Shown piece by piece: positions 62,427 through 64,000 of a DNA stretch of 64,000 nucleotides (position 1 is the stretch's first letter; each line of letters begins with the position of its first letter). The stretch lies in NCBI GenBank assembly GCA_036508135.1, contig DATCHW010000016.1, positions 1 to 64,000 of the forward strand. The letters are read 5' to 3'. This DNA comes from DATCHW01 sp036508135 (GTDB lineage Bacteria > Bacteroidota > Ignavibacteria > Tepidaquicellales > Tepidaquicellaceae). Under the pieces are notes generated by a model. The model made no database searches and was not told the origin of the DNA. It saw only the letters and a list, made by a program, of their open reading frames with translations. Position numbers and translations under genes: made by a program.

Positions 62427-64000
62427 ATGAAAATCTGTTTTTTAAAATTATTTTTTATAATTCTTATTATGTCTTTTTTTATGACCGGAAATAACGGGAA
62501 TGCGCAGGAAGAAATCAATTTTGATAAATTCAAAGGTGTGAAAACAGAAAACTTTGATTTATCTGTTTCTCCCGGGCAGAATTTTTATCAGTATGTAAAT
62601 GGTACCTGGCTCAGGAATAATCCAATTCCTGCTGAGTTTGGCAGATGGGGAAGTTTTATCATCCTCGCAGATGAAACGAATAAAGTTTTGAAATATATAC
62701 TCGAAGATGCTGCAAATAAAAGCGACGCTATAAAAGGCAGTTCTGTACAGAAGATTGGCGATATATATTATACTGCGATGGATTCAGCTACAATTGAAGC
62801 TCTCGGTTATAAACCGATAATTCCTTTTATGGAAAAAATTAATTCCATCGGAAGCACGGACGAATTTATCAAGGTGCTTGCTTACCTGCATACTTACCGG
62901 CTGGGACCGCTGTTCGGCTTTTCTACGGGTCAGGATAAAAAGAGCAGCAATGATGTGATTCCTCAGTTTTATCAGGGTGGACTCGGACTTCCGGACAGGG
63001 ATTATTATACGAAAGATGATCCGAAATCAGTTGAAATTAGAGGTAAATATGTTGAACATATCGTCAATCTGTTCAAACTGGTCGGGGATGATGAGCAAAC
63101 TGCGAAAACAAAGGCAGATGTGGTAATGAAAATAGAAACACGTCTTGCAAATGCTTCAATGACAAAACTTCAGCAAAGAGATCCTGAAGCCACATATAAT
63201 AAATTTACCCCCGATGAATTGAAAAAGCATACTCCGGATTTTAACTGGGATATTTATTTTAATATAGCCGGATTAAATGACGCAGGAAAATTTAAAAAAG
63301 GAATAAATGTCGGGCAAAAAGATTTCTTTACAGAAGTGAATAAAATGATGAGCGATGTAAACCTTAATGACTGGAAAATTTATTTAAACTGGCATTTGAT
63401 AAACCGCACCGCAGATTTACTAAGTTCGGATTTCGTAAATGAAGATTTCGATTTCAACAGCCGCATAATGGGCGGAGTGAAAGAGCAGCAGCCGAGATGG
63501 AAAAGAATGCTTGGTATGGTGAACCGCTCTGCGGGCGAACTGCTCGGGAAAGTTTATGTTGAGAAGATGTTCAGCCCGAAGGCAAAAGAAAAAGCTTTAA
63601 AAATGGTGAATAATATTACCGCCGTACTTAAAGAACGAATTCAGAATCTTTCCTGGATGGATAACGCTACAAAAGATGCTGCGATAAATAAACTCAGCAA
63701 GTTCACGGTAAAAATCGGATATCCCGATAAATGGCGTGACTATTCCGGTCTTGAAATCAGCCGTGAATCTTTCTTCAACAATATGATAAAAGCATCTAAC
63801 TTTTCATTTAATTTCAATCTGAATAAAATCGGAAAACCCGTTGACAGGGATGAATGGGGAATGACACCCCAGACAATTAATGCATATTACAATCCTTCAA
63901 AAAATGAAATAGTGTTTCCTGCCGCGATACTTCAACCTCCGTTCTTTGATGCAGACGCAGATGACGCCTTGAATTACGGCGGTATTGGTGCGGTTATCGG
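62427..64000 (+). CDS. M13 family metallopeptidase (neprilysin/PepO-like), partial
   Basis: 524 codons seen, open at the right edge. A signal peptide (MKICFLKLFFIILIMSFFMT) is followed by the M13 N-terminal domain (FDLSVSPGQNFYQYVNGTWL, IPAEFGRWGSF, GLGLPDRDYY). In the second half are TVKIGYPDKWRDYSGL and the run-up to the active site (AYYNPSKNEIVFPAAILQPP, FFDADADDALNYGGIGAVIG), where NAYYN contributes substrate-binding residues. The HExxH zinc motif should lie just past the edge. Likely a periplasmic oligopeptidase. Confidence 0.93.
   Translation, partial: MKICFLKLFFIILIMSFFMTGNNGNAQEEINFDKFKGVKTENFDLSVSPGQNFYQYVNGTWLRNNPIPAEFGRWGSFIILADETNKVLKYILEDAANKSDAIKGSSVQKIGDIYYTAMDSATIEALGYKPIIPFMEKINSIGSTDEFIKVLAYLHTYRLGPLFGFSTGQDKKSSNDVIPQFYQGGLGLPDRDYYTKDDPKSVEIRGKYVEHIVNLFKLVGDDEQTAKTKADVVMKIETRLANASMTKLQQRDPEATYNKFTPDELKKHTPDFNWDIYFNIAGLNDAGKFKKGINVGQKDFFTEVNKMMSDVNLNDWKIYLNWHLINRTADLLSSDFVNEDFDFNSRIMGGVKEQQPRWKRMLGMVNRSAGELLGKVYVEKMFSPKAKEKALKMVNNITAVLKERIQNLSWMDNATKDAAINKLSKFTVKIGYPDKWRDYSGLEISRESFFNNMIKASNFSFNFNLNKIGKPVDRDEWGMTPQTINAYYNPSKNEIVFPAAILQPPFFDADADDALNYGGIGAVI

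Overview
The window is AT-rich (roughly one third G+C by eye) and reads as a chromosome fragment from the Bacteroidota/Chlorobi side of the FCB group, most likely Ignavibacteria or a close relative. Four secreted proteins end in the type A sorting domain of the type IX secretion system (NYPNPFNP motif, then a C-terminal KK-M/L-LVK tail). Other signs are SUMF1-like and FISUMP-domain surface proteins, a propeller-type LytS/LytTR two-component pair, few clear Shine-Dalgarno sequences, and long gene-poor spacers full of dispersed hairpins. I see no rRNA, tRNA or CRISPR array.

Layout. 1-5.2 kb: a partial fibronectin-III surface protein, an outer-membrane transporter-like protein, and a two-gene molybdenum hydroxylase operon (2Fe-2S subunit plus Tat-exported large subunit). 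5.5-7.2 kb: a beta-propeller/transglutaminase protein. 7.7-15.8 kb: a plus-strand defence-like operon made of a phospholipase-D/SNF2 helicase (broken by a one-base frameshift), a YhcG/DUF1016 PDDEXK nuclease and an 1167-residue Eco57I-type adenine methylase. An ORF6N relic lies downstream. 16.4-34 kb: two minus-strand operons for large secreted proteins. Each starts with a duplicated small gene and a four-unit 21-bp repeat array that matches the LytTR binding consensus. Next to them is a LytTR response regulator with a propeller-type histidine kinase, so this looks like a self-contained regulon.

34-49 kb: single genes (methyltransferase, FISUMP protein, lipoprotein, EEP nuclease with sorting domain, PEMT-like enzyme, TPR protein, zinc alcohol dehydrogenase plus nitroreductase, NTF2-like, VOC, BNR-repeat protein) separated by long spacers. 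49.6-51.8 kb: katG. 51.8-57.8 kb: an accessory strip with a HEPN-like protein, a RipA-family membrane protein, an XRE regulator preceded by about 20 tandem 21-bp units, a HipBA toxin-antitoxin pair and a DUF4404 protein. 58-62.2 kb: a polyhydroxyalkanoate-granule-type protein (PF09650-like), a group II intron relic, a YCF48-like sorting-domain protein and a W-rich, repeat-tailed secreted protein. 62.4-64 kb: the N-terminal part of an M13 metallopeptidase.

Most distinctive features: the LytTR arrays beside their probable regulator, the frameshifted helicase operon, the 21-bp array at the XRE gene, six decayed copies of the PF09650-like gene around one intact copy, a hairpin element upstream of three unrelated genes, and several families of intergenic palindromes.
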